Shown here: positions 52,934-62,813 of the stretch, in pieces
How positions within the stretch are numbered: position 1 is the first letter of the stretch
How the letters are laid out: the number at the start of each line of letters is the position of its first letter
Source of the DNA: Brachybacterium epidermidis
Lineage (GTDB): Bacteria; Actinomycetota; Actinomycetes; Actinomycetales; Dermabacteraceae
DNA length: 64,000 nucleotides
Assembly (NCBI RefSeq): GCF_015209585.1
Contig: NZ_JADEYR010000014.1
Span: forward strand, 1 to 64,000
Direction of reading: 5' to 3'
Notes under the pieces: model-generated
The model's input: only the letters and a program-made list of their open reading frames with translations
Told to the model about the DNA's origin: nothing
Databases searched by the model: none
Made by a program: the position numbers and the translations under genes

Positions 52934-53542
52934 TCAGCCGTCGTTCCCGCCCTCACCCTCCTGGCCTCCGCTTCCCGGCTCGGTCACGGCGACGAAGGTG
53001 ATGCGCGATTCGTACTCGTCGCTCTGTCGGGCCTCACCGGCACCGACCTCCTGGGCCAGGGCCTGGGCGGTCTCGGCATCGGCCTCGTCGCGGTAGAACA
53101 CCACCGGTTCCTGCTGCACGTTGTCGGCGGTGCCGATGCTCACCTGCTCCCAGCCGGAGCCCTCGAGGGAGTCGCGCCAGGCGCCGGCCATCCCATTGAT
53201 GCCGCCGGCGTTGATGACCATCACCGGGATGGAGCGATCGGGTTCGGGGGCCGGGGCCTCCTCCTCGCCCTCGGCGCCCTCCTCCTCCGCAGGAGCCTCC
53301 TCGGTGGTCTCCGATGCGGCGGGCGAGGTGGGGTCGCTCGCGCGGTCGTCGCCGTCCCTGCCCATGCCTCCGATCAGGAACAGCAGCACCAGCAGCGTCA
53401 CGAAGGCCGCCGCGATGATGACGAGGTAGATGAGGTTCTGACGCCAGAACGGCTCCTCGGCGCGGTGCGCACCGTGGAACGTCGCGGCATCGGCCTCGTC
53501 GTCGAATCGATCGGGCGGGTACGGGTACTGGGTATCGGCCAC
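52934..53542 (-). CDS. LytR C-terminal domain membrane protein
   Basis: 202 residues from GTG 53542. Asp/Tyr/Pro-rich start, one transmembrane helix (NLIYLVIIAAAFVTLLVLLFLI, about 38-60), a Glu-rich linker (about 75-100), then the LytR_C domain: IPVMVINAGGINGMA, NVQQEPVVFYRDEADAETAQALAQEVGAG. The domain is found on wall-teichoic and arabinogalactan ligases of the LytR-CpsA-Psr type but here stands alone, as in many actinobacterial proteins. TTTAAT lies 6 nt before GTG, so leaderless; the earlier Met start would sit beyond it. Confidence 0.83.
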   Translation of the reverse strand: MADTQYPYPPDRFDDEADAATFHGAHRAEEPFWRQNLIYLVIIAAAFVTLLVLLFLIGGMGRDGDDRASDPTSPAASETTEEAPAEEEGAEGEEEAPAPEPDRSIPVMVINAGGINGMAGAWRDSLEGSGWEQVSIGTADNVQQEPVVFYRDEADAETAQALAQEVGAGEARQSDEYESRITFVAVTEPGSGGQEGEGGNDG

Positions 53543-53548
53543 GGGCCT

Positions 53549-53554
53549 ATTAAA
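53549..53554 (-). promoter_or_regulatory. leaderless-type -10 (TTTAAT) of the LytR_C gene
   Basis: On the minus strand TTTAAT, 6 nt, GTG 53542. Confidence 0.5.
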
Positions 53555-53592
53555 CCCGTTCGGACCGGCAGGGGGTGGGAGCACACGCCTGC

Positions 53593-53898
53593 TCAGGCCA
53601 CCCTGTGGTCCGGAGCTGCGGTGGAGAGGTCGTCGGCCGAGGTGCGCCGGTCCCGCAGGCGGTTCACCAGGGCAGGGGCGGCGCGCAGTGCTGCCGGGTC
53701 GTCCAGCAGGGCGTTCAGCCGCACGTAGTAGGCGGTGCGGGACATGGCCAGCTGCTCGCGGATCACGCGCTCCTTGGTGCCCACGAAGCGGAAGGTGCGC
53801 GACTCCAGTTCGAGGATGCGCCGGTCCCGCTCGGACAGCTCCTCCCCTGCGCCCTCAGGGCGGGACGGGTGATCGGAGTGCGCATCGGCGGGGGGCAT
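53593..53898 (-). CDS. DUF3263-family protein
   Basis: 101 residues. [48 protein letters not shown] is the DUF3263 helix-turn-helix-like core (about 25-72), shared by actinobacteria and of unknown function. The acidic start is disordered. TACGCT sits exactly 6 nt before the ATG, with no ribosome binding site. Downstream lies the LytR_C gene, 50 nt away, which has its own promoter; both are minus strand. Confidence 0.85.
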   Translation of the reverse strand: MPPADAHSDHPSRPEGAGEELSERDRRILELESRTFRFVGTKERVIREQLAMSRTAYYVRLNALLDDPAALRAAPALVNRLRDRRTSADDLSTAAPDHRVA

Positions 53899-53904
53899 GG
53901 GTGG

Positions 53905-53910
53905 AGCGTA
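53905..53910 (-). promoter_or_regulatory. leaderless-type -10 (TACGCT) of the DUF3263 gene
   Basis: On the minus strand TACGCT, 6 nt, ATG 53898. Confidence 0.5.
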
Positions 53911-54009
53911 CGCGGGCGGCGGCTCGCTCCCGCAGCGGCGCGCCGGGCCTCGTCGAACCCCGTGGTGGGACACGCATCACCGCTCCGGCCAGCATGGAAC
54001 ACTGTCGCC

Positions 54010-54788
54010 ATGCCGAAGCCGCTCGCCCAGATCATCGCTCCCGACTGGGCCGAGGCCCTCTCCCCCGCCGAGCAGCGGATCCATGCCCTAGGTGACTTCC
54101 TGCGCGAGGAGGCCGCCTCCGGTCGCGGGTACCTGCCCCAAGGCGAGCACGTGCTGAGGGCCTTCACCCGTCCTCTCGCCGAGGTGAAGGTGCTGATCGT
54201 GGGGCAGGACCCGTACCCCACTCCCGGGCATCCCATCGGGCTCTCGTTCGCCGTCGAGGAGCACGTGCGTCCCCTGCCCCGCAGCCTTGCGAACATCTAC
54301 TCCGAGCTGCAGGCGGATCTGGGCATCCCGCCCGCCGCGCACGGTGACCTCACCGCCTGGCAGGAGCAGGGGGTGCTGCTGCTGAACCGGGTGCTCACCG
54401 TGAGGCCCGGCTCCCCCGGGTCGCACCGCCGGCGCGGCTGGGAGGAGATCACCGAGCTCGCGATCCGTGCACTGGTGGCCCGCGGCGGGCCCCTGGTGGC
54501 GCTGCTGTGGGGAAGGACGCCCAGTCCCTGGTGCCGATGCTGGGAGCGGTCCCCTACGTCGCGAGCCCCCCCCCAAGCCCCCTGTCGGCCTCCCGCGGGT
54601 TCTTCGGTTCCAGGCCGTTCTCGCGGGTCAACGAACTGCTGGCCCAGCAGGGCGGCCAGCAGATCGACTGGCAGATTCCGCCGACCGACAGCGGCACGGC
54701 AAGCACGGACCGCGACCTCAGTCCAAGCGGCCGAAGCGCTCCAGGTTCGCCTCCTGCCCGGCGACGATCAACTGATCACCTGGGTTGA
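54010..54788 (+). CDS. ung: uracil-DNA glycosylase, frameshifted and with altered active-site loop
   Basis: About 260 residues when one G is restored at the G4 at 54509-54512 ([10 protein letters not shown] continues the family's next strand). Catalytic GQDPYP with Asp67 is intact, as are LLLNRVLTV and LLWG. The C-terminal HPSPLS loop, which supplies the essential His, reads PPSPLS because of a C9 tract at 54566-54574 (normally CAC between two Cs groups). The end overlaps the TrkA gene by 71 nt on the other strand. If the sequence is right, the gene is dead; if wrong, both changes are in homopolymers. Uracil removal from DNA would be its function. Confidence 0.8.
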
Positions 54789-55365
54789 ACGTGGTCTGCA
54801 GGGAGACGTACTCCCAGTCCCGCCCGGCCGGGCAGCGGGCGATCAGGCGCACATCGAAGCGTTCCGCGATGCGGGCATCGGCCGCGGTGCGGTGCAGCAG
54901 ACGGTTGGGGACGGGGAACAGGCCCATGGCGAACCCCCGCCCGTAGGTCACCCATTCCTCGGCCCGATCCGCGATCCGGTGCGCGACCCGTTGCCCGGTC
55001 TCATGCTGGGGTTTGATCACGTGGGCCACCCCGAGCTGGTCGAGGATCTGCGCGTGGTCGGCCGATTCGGCCTTCGCCCAGAGGTCCTCGACTCCTGCCC
55101 GCAGGAGGTGGGAGCACGCCAGCACGCTGGCTTCCAGGCGGCCGCCGACCGCGACGACCACCCGGTCGGCATCGCGCACCCCGAGCTGGGAGTGCACCTC
55201 TTCGCGGGTGATGTCCGCCCGCACCACATGGGTGAGACGCCCGTCGTGGTCCTGCACCACGGTCTCATCCTGGTCGACCCCCAGGACTTCGACCCCCAGG
55301 CGCGTCAGTTCGACCGCGAGAGCGGAGCCGAACCGGCCAAGCCCCAGCACCACGACACTGCGCAC
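54718..55365 (-). CDS. TrkA/KtrA potassium uptake regulatory subunit
   Basis: 215 residues from GTG 55365, chosen since GAGGAG lies 6 nt before it and the start [17 protein letters not shown] is that of RCK proteins. An earlier TTG start (55437) would extend it by 24 residues and overlap the TrkH gene. RCK_N binds NAD(H) or ATP (GLGRFG, GVDQDE); the C-terminal TrkA_C half follows from about 135. It gates the TrkH channel encoded next door. Convergent with ung, 71-nt overlap. Confidence 0.9.
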   Translation of the reverse strand: MRSVVVLGLGRFGSALAVELTRLGVEVLGVDQDETVVQDHDGRLTHVVRADITREEVHSQLGVRDADRVVVAVGGRLEASVLACSHLLRAGVEDLWAKAESADHAQILDQLGVAHVIKPQHETGQRVAHRIADRAEEWVTYGRGFAMGLFPVPNRLLHRTAADARIAERFDVRLIARCPAGRDWEYVSLQTTFNPGDQLIVAGQEANLERFGRLD

Positions 55366-55429
55366 ATGGTGCTCCTCATCCTTCGGATCGCGGCGGGACA
55401 GCAGGGTTCGATGGGCCGATGGCGTTCGA

Positions 55430-56770
55430 TTAGCCAATGAGGGGTCGCTCCTTCGGTGGTTCGTACAGCAGGGGCCGAGGCCGTAGTGCCAGGGCGGTGC
55501 CCAGGGAGATGGGGCCCACCCGCCCCACGAACATGAGCAGGGCGAGGATCAGGCAGGACGCATCGCTGAGCTGCGGGGTGATCCCGGTGGACAGGCCGGT
55601 GGTGGAGATCGCCGAGGCCACCTCGAACAGCACCCGGTCGAGGGGGTGGTCCTCCAGGGCCATCAGCGCGGCGGTGGCCCCCAGCAGCATGATCGACATC
55701 AGCCCCACCACGGTCACCACCTGCCGGTTCACCCCCTGCGGGAGCCTCTTGCCAAAGGCGATGACGTGGCTGTCGCCGCGCAGTTCGCTGCGGATGGTGA
55801 GCACCAGGATCAGCACCGTGGTGATCTTCAGACCGCCGGCGGTCCCGGCGGGGCCACCGCCGATGAGCATGAGGATGACGGTGCTCAACCAGGTCTCCTC
55901 CCGCATCGCGCCCACGTCCACCGAGTTGAACCCGGCCGTGCGGCTGAACACCGAGTGCAGCAGGGCGTTGAGCACCTTCTGCGGCCAGTCCATCGGCCCG
56001 AGGGTGCCGGGGTTGGAGTGCTCGGTCAGCAGTGTGGTCACCAGCCCGGCCAGCAGCAGGATAGGGGTGCCGGTGAGCACGAGTTTCGTGGTCAGCGTCC
56101 AGTGCCGGGGGCCGTGCCGTCGTCGCAGCAATTCGGCGATCACGGGGAAGCCGAGCCCCCCGGCCACCACGGCCGCGGCGAGCGTCAGCGCCACCAGGGG
56201 ATCGTCGGCATACCGGATCAGACTGTCACTGTGCGGGGAGAACCCGGCGTTGTTGAACGCGGAGACCGCGTGGAAGACGGCACTGCCCGCCGCTGGCAGC
56301 ACGGGAAGCCCGTCACGCAGGGCGAAGGCGGTGAACAGGATCGCGGCCACCACCAGTTCGATGAGGAGGGAGGTGACCACGATGCCTCGCACCACCGCGC
56401 CCGCGTCGCCCAGTTCGGCATGGATCTCCTTGCCCGCGGTCACCCGTGCGCGCAGGCCCAACCGACGCATCGTCACCAGTCCCAGGAGAGTGGCCAGGGT
56501 CATCACCCCGGTTCCCCCGATCTGGATCAGCAGCAGGATCACCACCTGCCCGAAGGTCGTCCAATGGGCGGGGTCCAGCACCACCAGGCCCGTCACCGAC
56601 ATCGCCGAGACCGCCGTGAACAAGCTGTCCACCAGACCGGTCCAGGTTCCATCAGCGGAAGAGACCGGGAGCATCAGAAGAGCGGTCCCGCCCATCAGTA
56701 CGGCCCCGGCCCCGGCGACCGCGATGCGGGCGGGGGAACTGCCGGGCCTTGCGAGAACCGCGTGTGGCAC
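55430..56770 (-). CDS. TrkH/KtrB potassium uptake channel subunit
   Basis: 446 residues with eight or more helices in four K+-channel-like repeats. Selectivity-loop Gly positions appear in [35 protein letters not shown] and [10 protein letters not shown]. The last two helices ([18 protein letters not shown]) are typical KtrB. GTG 56770 with TAGGTT 6 nt before it. The TrkA gene follows. They form one Ktr system. Confidence 0.92.
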   Translation of the reverse strand: MPHAVLARPGSSPARIAVAGAGAVLMGGTALLMLPVSSADGTWTGLVDSLFTAVSAMSVTGLVVLDPAHWTTFGQVVILLLIQIGGTGVMTLATLLGLVTMRRLGLRARVTAGKEIHAELGDAGAVVRGIVVTSLLIELVVAAILFTAFALRDGLPVLPAAGSAVFHAVSAFNNAGFSPHSDSLIRYADDPLVALTLAAAVVAGGLGFPVIAELLRRRHGPRHWTLTTKLVLTGTPILLLAGLVTTLLTEHSNPGTLGPMDWPQKVLNALLHSVFSRTAGFNSVDVGAMREETWLSTVILMLIGGGPAGTAGGLKITTVLILVLTIRSELRGDSHVIAFGKRLPQGVNRQVVTVVGLMSIMLLGATAALMALEDHPLDRVLFEVASAISTTGLSTGITPQLSDASCLILALLMFVGRVGPISLGTALALRPRPLLYEPPKERPLIG

Positions 56771-56776
56771 GGCCTG

Positions 56777-56782
56777 AACCTA
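56777..56782 (-). promoter_or_regulatory. leaderless-type -10 (TAGGTT) of the trkH gene
   Basis: On the minus strand TAGGTT, 6 nt, GTG 56770. The TACGCT of the divergent treS lies at 56819-56824, 37 nt away. Confidence 0.5.
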
Positions 56783-56859
56783 CCACCGGACGGGGCCGCC
56801 GCCCACCACCGCCTCCACTACGCTGGGGCCTGCCGCGCAGACGATCGAAGGAGCAGGCT

Positions 56860-58656
56860 ATGGCCCTGAACGCCACCCAGTTCTCGCCGCAGGGACCGGG
56901 CGTCGACTACGACCCCCACTGGTACCGAAAGGCCGTGTTCTACGAGGTGCTGGTGCGCGCCTTCGCGGACGGCAACGGCGATGGCACCGGTGATTTCAGC
57001 GGCCTGATCGATCGCCTCGACTACCTGCAGTGGCTGGGCATCGACTGCCTGTGGCTGCCGCCGTTCTTCGCCTCCCCCCTGCGCGACGGCGGGTACGACA
57101 TCTCCGACTACGAGGCCGTGCTGCCCGAGTTCGGCTCGATCACGGACTTCGAGCGCCTGGTCTCCGAGGCGCACCGTCGCGGGATCCGCGTGATCATCGA
57201 CCTGCCGCTGAACCACACCTCCGACAAGCACCCCTGGTTCCTGGAGTCACGCTCGGACCCGGAGGGCCCCTTCGGCGACTTCTACGTGTGGTCCGACACC
57301 GATGAGAAGTACCAGGAAGCGCGGATCATCTTCGTGGACACCGAGGAGTCGAACTGGACCTTCGACCCGGTGCGCCGCCAGTTCTTCTGGCACCGCTTCT
57401 TCTCCCACCAGCCGGATCTCAACTTCGAGAACCCCAAGGTGCGCGAGGCCGTGCTCGACGTGGTGCGCTTCTGGCTGGACAAGGGGATCGACGGGTTCCG
57501 CGCCGACGCCATCCCCTACCTGTTCGAGGAGGAGGGGACCGACGGGGAGAACCTGCCGGCCACCCACGACTTCCTGGCGGAGCTGCGGGCGTTCGTGGAC
57601 GAGCACTGGCCGGGCAAGGTGATCATCGCCGAGGCCAACCAGTGGCCCCAGGACGTGGTGGAGTACTTCGGTACCGAGGACCGGCCCGAGTGCCACATGT
57701 GCTTCCACTTCCCGGTGATGCCGCGCATCTTCTACGCGCTGCGGGAGGGCTCGGCCCGCCACATCATCGACATCATGGCCGACACCCCGGAGATCCCCCC
57801 CGGCGCTCAGTGGGGCACGTTCCTGCGCAATCACGACGAGCTCACCCTGGAGATGGTCTCCCCCGAGGACCGCTCGGCGATGCTCGGCTGGTACGCCCCC
57901 GATTCGCGCATGCGGGCCAACATCGGCATCCGTCGCCGCCTGGCGCCGCTGCTGGACAACTCCCGCTCCGAGCTGGAGCTGATCCACGCCCTGCTGCTGT
58001 CCCTGCCCGGCTCCCCCTTCCTCTACTACGGTGACGAGATCGGCATGGGGGACAACATCTGGCTGGAGGACCGCGATGCGGTGCGCACGCCGATGCAGTG
58101 GACCCCGGACCGCAACGCCGGGTTCAGCGAGATCACCGATCCGGGCAAGCTGTACCTGCCGGTGATCCAGTCGCTGGTGTACCACTACTCCACCACCAAC
58201 GTGGAGGCGGAGATGGCCCACTCCGGCTCGCTGCTGCACTTCGTGCGGTGGATGCTGGCGGTGCGGCGGGAGCACGAGGCCTTCGGCATGGGTGCCTACC
58301 GGAACATTCCCGCGGACTCGGACCGGGTGCTGGCCTTCACCCGCACCTACGACGGCGCCGAGTACGGCGAGGAGGCGGACTCCCACGCCGAGACCCTGCT
58401 GTGCGTGTTCAACCTGTCCTCGCAGCCGGTGACCGCGACCCTCGATCGGGGCGGCCTTGCCCGCCGCACTGTGCGCGACCTGTTCGGAGGCCATGAGTTC
58501 CCTGCCGTGAGCGAGGACGGCACCCTCACGATCATGCTGGGCTCGCACGGCTACTACTGGCTGAAGGTGCGACCGCTCTCCCCCGAGGGTGAGCCGATGA
58601 CCACCACCACCGCCATGCCGGTGATCAGTGACGAGGACGCCACCAACGCCATCTGA
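56860..58656 (+). CDS. treS: trehalose synthase (maltose glucosyltransferase)
   Basis: 598 residues, alpha-amylase fold of GH13. Catalytic nucleophile Asp is in GFRADAIPYL, acid/base Glu in IIAEANQW, and the third Asp in LRNHDELT; WYRKAVFYEVLVRAFADGNGDG and PYLFEEEGTDGENLP are the TreS signatures. It interconverts maltose and trehalose. The maltokinase domain seen fused in some actinobacteria is absent. ATG 56860 after GAAGGAG; TACGCT at 56819-56824 is a likely -10. The last 25 residues (TTTTAMPVISDEDATNAI) are a loose tail. Lies before the carotenoid operon, which has its own promoter-like sequence. Confidence 0.93.
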   Translation: MALNATQFSPQGPGVDYDPHWYRKAVFYEVLVRAFADGNGDGTGDFSGLIDRLDYLQWLGIDCLWLPPFFASPLRDGGYDISDYEAVLPEFGSITDFERLVSEAHRRGIRVIIDLPLNHTSDKHPWFLESRSDPEGPFGDFYVWSDTDEKYQEARIIFVDTEESNWTFDPVRRQFFWHRFFSHQPDLNFENPKVREAVLDVVRFWLDKGIDGFRADAIPYLFEEEGTDGENLPATHDFLAELRAFVDEHWPGKVIIAEANQWPQDVVEYFGTEDRPECHMCFHFPVMPRIFYALREGSARHIIDIMADTPEIPPGAQWGTFLRNHDELTLEMVSPEDRSAMLGWYAPDSRMRANIGIRRRLAPLLDNSRSELELIHALLLSLPGSPFLYYGDEIGMGDNIWLEDRDAVRTPMQWTPDRNAGFSEITDPGKLYLPVIQSLVYHYSTTNVEAEMAHSGSLLHFVRWMLAVRREHEAFGMGAYRNIPADSDRVLAFTRTYDGAEYGEEADSHAETLLCVFNLSSQPVTATLDRGGLARRTVRDLFGGHEFPAVSEDGTLTIMLGSHGYYWLKVRPLSPEGEPMTTTTAMPVISDEDATNAI

Positions 58657-58766
58657 ACGCAGCACCCGGTAGAGCTGCTTGCCTGCTCAGAACAGTGCGC
58701 TGCGAGCTGGAGGGAGGCGCCTCCCGCGCCTGGGAGGAGCCTCGGTGGCCTCCGCCCGGCATATGG

Positions 58767-58781
58767 TTGACTAACCCAGTG
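58767..58781 (+). promoter_or_regulatory. start region of the crt operon: TTGACT 6 nt before GTG within a palindrome
   Basis: ggttgactaacc (58765-58776) is a 12-bp inverted repeat (GGTT-gact-AACC). TTGACT (58767-58772) is 6 nt before the crtE GTG, the same spacing as in the other leaderless genes, so it may be the -10, or a regulator site. No ribosome binding site. Confidence 0.4.
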
Positions 58782-59888
58782 AACTATCTGGGCCTCGACG
58801 CCATCGACCTGGCAGCAGTGGATTCCACCCTGGAGCGGTTCGTGCGCACACAGCAGGACTGCGGCCAGGGAGCCGGCGATCACGGGCGTTCCCTGTGGGA
58901 AGAGGTCCTCACCCACACGCGCAGTGGGAAGCGCCTGCGCTCACGCCTGGTGGTGCTGGCCGCGCACGTCGGTGAGCGCGGGCCGTCTGCTGCGACGGCC
59001 GATGCGGTGGCCGCGGTCGCCGCCGTGTACGGGCTGCTGCACGCGGCGTTCATCCTGCACGACGACGTGATCGACCGCGACGACATGCGCTACGGGCGTC
59101 CCTCCCTGCACGCCTCGCACGCCGCGGGCGCGCGTTCGCGCGGAATGTCCGGAGAGTCAGCCATCCACCGGGGGTACTCCCGCAGCATCCTGGCCGGCGA
59201 TCTGGCCCTGGCCGCCGCGTACCGTCTGCTGCTGGCCGGCACGGCTGAGGTGCAGGCCCCCGAGCGGGAGCAGCTCCAGCGGATCCTGCACGACACGGTG
59301 GTGACCACCACCCTGGGCGAGCTGCTGGACGTGGAGCTGGCCCTCGCTCCGGCAGGTGGCGATGCCGGCCCCGCCGACCTGCGCAGCGAGGCGCTGCGCA
59401 CCGCCGAGCTGAAGACCGCCGTGTACACGTTCCAGGCACCGCTGATGTCCGGTGCTCTGCTGGCGGGTCTTGAGACCGAGCAGGTCCAGGCCGTCGGGCG
59501 GATCGGCACCCAGCTGGGCATGGCCTACCAGCTCGAGGACGACGTGCAGGGAGTGTTCGGCGACCAGGAGAGCACCGGCAAACCCGTGGGCGGTGACCTT
59601 CGTGAGGGCAAGCACACCTACCTCATGGCCTCCGCACTGATGTCTCCTCGAGCGGCGGAGGTGCGCGAGCTGCTGGCCCGCTCGGCCGTCGCCACCGATG
59701 CAGATCTGGCCGGCATCACCGTGTCCATGCGGGAGCTGCTCACACGGTGCGGGGCCCTGGATGCGACGAGCGAGCAGATCCGGCGGCACGCCCATCAGGC
59801 ACAGCAGCACATCGGACCGGCGCAGCTCCCCGATCCACTGGGCAGCACACTGCGCCGCCTCGCCGAGGAGATCGGAGCGCCCAGGTGA
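58779..59888 (+). CDS. crtE: geranylgeranyl diphosphate synthase (polyprenyl synthetase)
   Basis: 369 residues from GTG 58779. First aspartate-rich motif HDDVIDRDD (near residue 95), GKRLRSRL before it, and the second DxxxD region AYQLEDDVQGVFGD (near 250) with GGDLREGKHTYLM after. It should make GGPP from DMAPP and IPP, the precursor of phytoene. The Arg/Lys set is complete. The stop overlaps crtB (GTGA). An earlier in-frame ATG (58695) would add 28 residues and is unlikely. Confidence 0.93.
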   Translation: MNYLGLDAIDLAAVDSTLERFVRTQQDCGQGAGDHGRSLWEEVLTHTRSGKRLRSRLVVLAAHVGERGPSAATADAVAAVAAVYGLLHAAFILHDDVIDRDDMRYGRPSLHASHAAGARSRGMSGESAIHRGYSRSILAGDLALAAAYRLLLAGTAEVQAPEREQLQRILHDTVVTTTLGELLDVELALAPAGGDAGPADLRSEALRTAELKTAVYTFQAPLMSGALLAGLETEQVQAVGRIGTQLGMAYQLEDDVQGVFGDQESTGKPVGGDLREGKHTYLMASALMSPRAAEVRELLARSAVATDADLAGITVSMRELLTRCGALDATSEQIRRHAHQAQQHIGPAQLPDPLGSTLRRLAEEIGAPR

Positions 59889-60823
59889 TCCAGCAGCCTC
59901 CCGTGCCCCATCCCCAGGCGGCCCTCGACGCCCGCGCATACACCGCTGCGGCCGTGCGTGCGGCGGCCCGGGGGATCGATGCGTACTCCACCAGCTTCGG
60001 CTCCTCCACCCGGCTGCTGGGCACCCCGGTGCGGGGCCGGGTGCGGTCCGTCTACGCACTGGTGCGGGTGGCCGATGAGATCGTCGACGGCGCCGCCGAG
60101 GGGTGCGGTCTGGAACCGGATGCCATCGCCGCAGCACTGGATGACTACGAGACGCGCACCGAACAGGCACTGGCCAGCGGGTTCAGCAGCGATCTGGTGG
60201 TGCACGCCTTCGCTCGCACCGCCCGCGCCTGCGGCATCGGCTCTGAACTGACCCGCCCGTTCTTCGCCTCCATGCGCGCGGACCTCACCGTCAGCGAGCA
60301 CGATCCCTCCTCCTTCGAGCAGTACGTGTACGGCAGCGCGGAGGTGGTGGGGCTCATGTGCCTGCACGTGTTCACCACCGACCGCTCCCCCGTGCCCGTC
60401 GCCCCTTCCTCGGCGCTGCTCGAGGGCGCCCGACGCCTCGGCGCGGCCTTCCAGAAGGTGAACTTCCTGCGGGATCTGCGGGCAGACGCGGTGGGTCGCG
60501 GACGCAGCTACTTCCCCGGAGTGGACCCGGCCACCCTCACCGACCAGCAGAAGGATGAGCTGCTGATCGACATCCAGGCGGACCTCGCCGCAGCCCGGGA
60601 GGCGATCGTGCTGCTGCCGGATTCCAGTCGCACCGCGGTGCGCGCGGTCCACGACCTGTTCGCCGCTCTCACCGACCGCCTGGCCGCGACCGACGCCGAG
60701 GAGCTGCGGACGGGGCGGGTGCGCATCCCCGACGCCCAGAAGGCCGCGATCATCGCGCGGGCCGCTCTGCAGGAGCGGGGCCGTGGCCTGCGAGCGCGCA
60801 GGCCCGACGGGAGGAATCGCTGA
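59885..60823 (+). CDS. crtB: phytoene synthase
   Basis: 312 residues from GTG 59885. Squalene/phytoene synthase fold: AYSTSFGSSTRLL, YALVRVADEIVDG (first DxxxD), GSAEVVGLMCLHV and FQKVNFLRDLRADAVGRGRSYFPG (second DxxxD; in pieces). It joins two GGPP into phytoene. Overlaps crtE by 4 nt and crtI by 1 nt. Confidence 0.95.
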   Translation: MIQQPPVPHPQAALDARAYTAAAVRAAARGIDAYSTSFGSSTRLLGTPVRGRVRSVYALVRVADEIVDGAAEGCGLEPDAIAAALDDYETRTEQALASGFSSDLVVHAFARTARACGIGSELTRPFFASMRADLTVSEHDPSSFEQYVYGSAEVVGLMCLHVFTTDRSPVPVAPSSALLEGARRLGAAFQKVNFLRDLRADAVGRGRSYFPGVDPATLTDQQKDELLIDIQADLAAAREAIVLLPDSSRTAVRAVHDLFAALTDRLAATDAEELRTGRVRIPDAQKAAIIARAALQERGRGLRARRPDGRNR

Positions 60824-62424
60824 TGGCACGGGTGATCGTGATCGGTGCGGGGATCGCAGGGCTCGCCACCGCGGCCCTGCTGGCGCGGGACGGCCACCGG
60901 GTGACGGTGCTCGAAGCCCGGGATCAGCTGGGCGGTCGGGCCGGCCGCCTCAGGCGAGAGGACTTCGTGTTCGACACCGGGCCGTCCTGGTACCTGATGC
61001 CGGAGTGCTTCGAGCACTTCTTCGAGCTCCTGGGGGAGCGCATCGAGGACCACCTGGAGCTGGTGGACCTCGATCCGGCGTACCGGGTGTACGGCGAGGG
61101 GCACGCCGAGCCGCTGGACGTGCGCTCGGACCGGGCCGCGGCGGTGGCACTGTTCGAGCAGGTCGAGCCCGGGGCGGGCAGGCGCCTGGAGCGGTACCTG
61201 GACTCCGCGCGGCACACCTATGAGCTGGCCACCCGGTCCTTCCTGTACACCACCTTCTCGGGGGGGCCGCTGGGCACCGCCCTGCGCTCCCTACCGCATC
61301 TGCCGAAGCTGGGCCGGCTGCTGCTGGAGTCCCTGCACTCCCTGGTGAGCCGTACGGTCCAGGACACCCGGCTGCGGCAGATCCTGGGCTACCCGGCGGT
61401 GTTCCTGGCGGCCACGCCGCGCACCGCGCCCAGCCTGTACCACCTGATGAGCGCGATGGACCTGGAGGACGGTGTGAAGTACCCCCAAGGGGGGTTCCAC
61501 CGCATCATCGAGGTGATCGCCGACCTCGCCCGTGCCGAAGGGGCCCAGATCCGCACCGGCGCGGAGGTCACCGCCATCCGCACCACCGCACCGCGCGGGC
61601 TGCCGGGCCTCAGTCGCGCCCGCGCCACCGGAGTCACGGTGCGCACCGCCGCCGGCATCGAGCAGATCGATGCGGACGTGGTGGTCTCCGCCGCGGATCT
61701 GCACCACACCGAGACCCGTCTGCTCCCGCAGGAGCTGGCCACCTATCCGCAGCGGTACTGGGATGGCCGCACCAGCGGACCCGGTGCCGTGCTGGCGCTG
61801 CTGGGTGTGGAGGGCGAGCTCCCCCAGCTGACCCACCACACGCTGCTGTTCACGAAGGACTGGGATCGCAACTTCGCACAGATCGGGGCCGCGCAGCCCA
61901 CGGTCCCGGATCCGGCCAGCATCTACGTGTGCCGCAGCTCCGCGACCGACCCCACCAGCGCCCCGGCCGGCAGCGAGAACCTGTTCGTGCTGATCCCCGT
62001 CTCCCCCGATGCTCCCACCGGCCGCGGTCTGGGCCGCGGCGGGGCCGACGGCAAAGGCGATGCCGACGTGGAGAGGGCCGTGGACCAGGCGATCGCGCAG
62101 ATCAGCGACTGGGCCGGGGTGCCGGACCTGGCCGATCGGATCGTGGTGCGGCACAGCGTGGGACCCGGCGACTTCGCGGCTGACCTGCACTCCTGGCGCG
62201 GCAACGCACTGGGCCCTGCGCACACGCTGCGGCAGTCCGCCTTCCTGCGCGGCGCCAACCGCTCCCGCCATGTTCCGAACCTGCTGTACGCCGGCGGCAC
62301 CACGGTTCCCGGGGTCGGTCTGCCGATGTGCCTGATCAGCGCGGAGAACGTGCTCAAGCGCCTGCGGGGCGACCGCAGCGACGGCCCGCTGCCGCCGTCG
62401 GCCCTGCCGCGGATCGCGCCATGA
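60823..62424 (+). CDS. crtI: phytoene desaturase (CrtI type)
   Basis: 533 residues. N-terminal FAD/NAD site VIVIGAGIAGLATAALLARDG and EARDQLGGRAGR; DTGPSWYLMPE; the C-terminal FAD motif LYAGGTTVPGVGLPMCLISAENV. CrtI converts phytoene to lycopene in four steps. It carries a longer Gly/Asp loop (GRGLGRGGADGKGDADV) near residue 400. Overlaps: TGATG with crtB, ATGA with crtYc. Confidence 0.95.
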   Translation: MARVIVIGAGIAGLATAALLARDGHRVTVLEARDQLGGRAGRLRREDFVFDTGPSWYLMPECFEHFFELLGERIEDHLELVDLDPAYRVYGEGHAEPLDVRSDRAAAVALFEQVEPGAGRRLERYLDSARHTYELATRSFLYTTFSGGPLGTALRSLPHLPKLGRLLLESLHSLVSRTVQDTRLRQILGYPAVFLAATPRTAPSLYHLMSAMDLEDGVKYPQGGFHRIIEVIADLARAEGAQIRTGAEVTAIRTTAPRGLPGLSRARATGVTVRTAAGIEQIDADVVVSAADLHHTETRLLPQELATYPQRYWDGRTSGPGAVLALLGVEGELPQLTHHTLLFTKDWDRNFAQIGAAQPTVPDPASIYVCRSSATDPTSAPAGSENLFVLIPVSPDAPTGRGLGRGGADGKGDADVERAVDQAIAQISDWAGVPDLADRIVVRHSVGPGDFAADLHSWRGNALGPAHTLRQSAFLRGANRSRHVPNLLYAGGTTVPGVGLPMCLISAENVLKRLRGDRSDGPLPPSALPRIAP

Positions 62425-62813
62425 TGGAGTTCGTGACCTCCTGGGCCTACCTCGCGGCGATCATCGCCTCCAGCGGCTGCATGCTGCTGCTGGACCACCG
62501 CTTCCGGCTGTACCTGTTCCGTGACCGGCGGCGCGCGCTGAGAGTGCAGGCGGCCGGGGTGGGGCTGCTGCTGGTGTGGGACCTGGTGTGCATCGCGCTC
62601 GGGGTGTTCGCGCGCGGCGAGGGCCCGTACCTCAGCGGCTACGAGATCGTGCCGCACCTGACGATCGAGGAGCCGTTCTTCCTGTGGTTCCTCTGCCATC
62701 TGACGATGGTGGTGGCCACGGGTGCCGATCGTCTGCTCTGCGCCCGTGCGGGCGGCAGGGATGGAGCGGCTGCCTCCGGCGCCGGCAGCGCAGGACGGAC
62801 CGGAGCGGCATGA
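62421..62813 (+). CDS. crtYc: lycopene cyclase domain protein, first subunit (C50 carotenoid)
   Basis: 130 residues, three helices: YLAAIIASSGCMLLLDHRFRL, AGVGLLLVWDLVCIALGVF and FFLWFLCHLTMVVATGAD. The intervening RGEGPYLSGYEIVPHLTIEEPF (in pieces) carries the PxE-type motif of the CrtYc/CrtYe small cyclase chain. It joins CrtYd as a heterodimer to close rings on a C50 chain. ATG 62421 or 62424. Overlap with crtYd is ATGA. Confidence 0.85.
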   Translation: MMEFVTSWAYLAAIIASSGCMLLLDHRFRLYLFRDRRRALRVQAAGVGLLLVWDLVCIALGVFARGEGPYLSGYEIVPHLTIEEPFFLWFLCHLTMVVATGADRLLCARAGGRDGAAASGAGSAGRTGAA

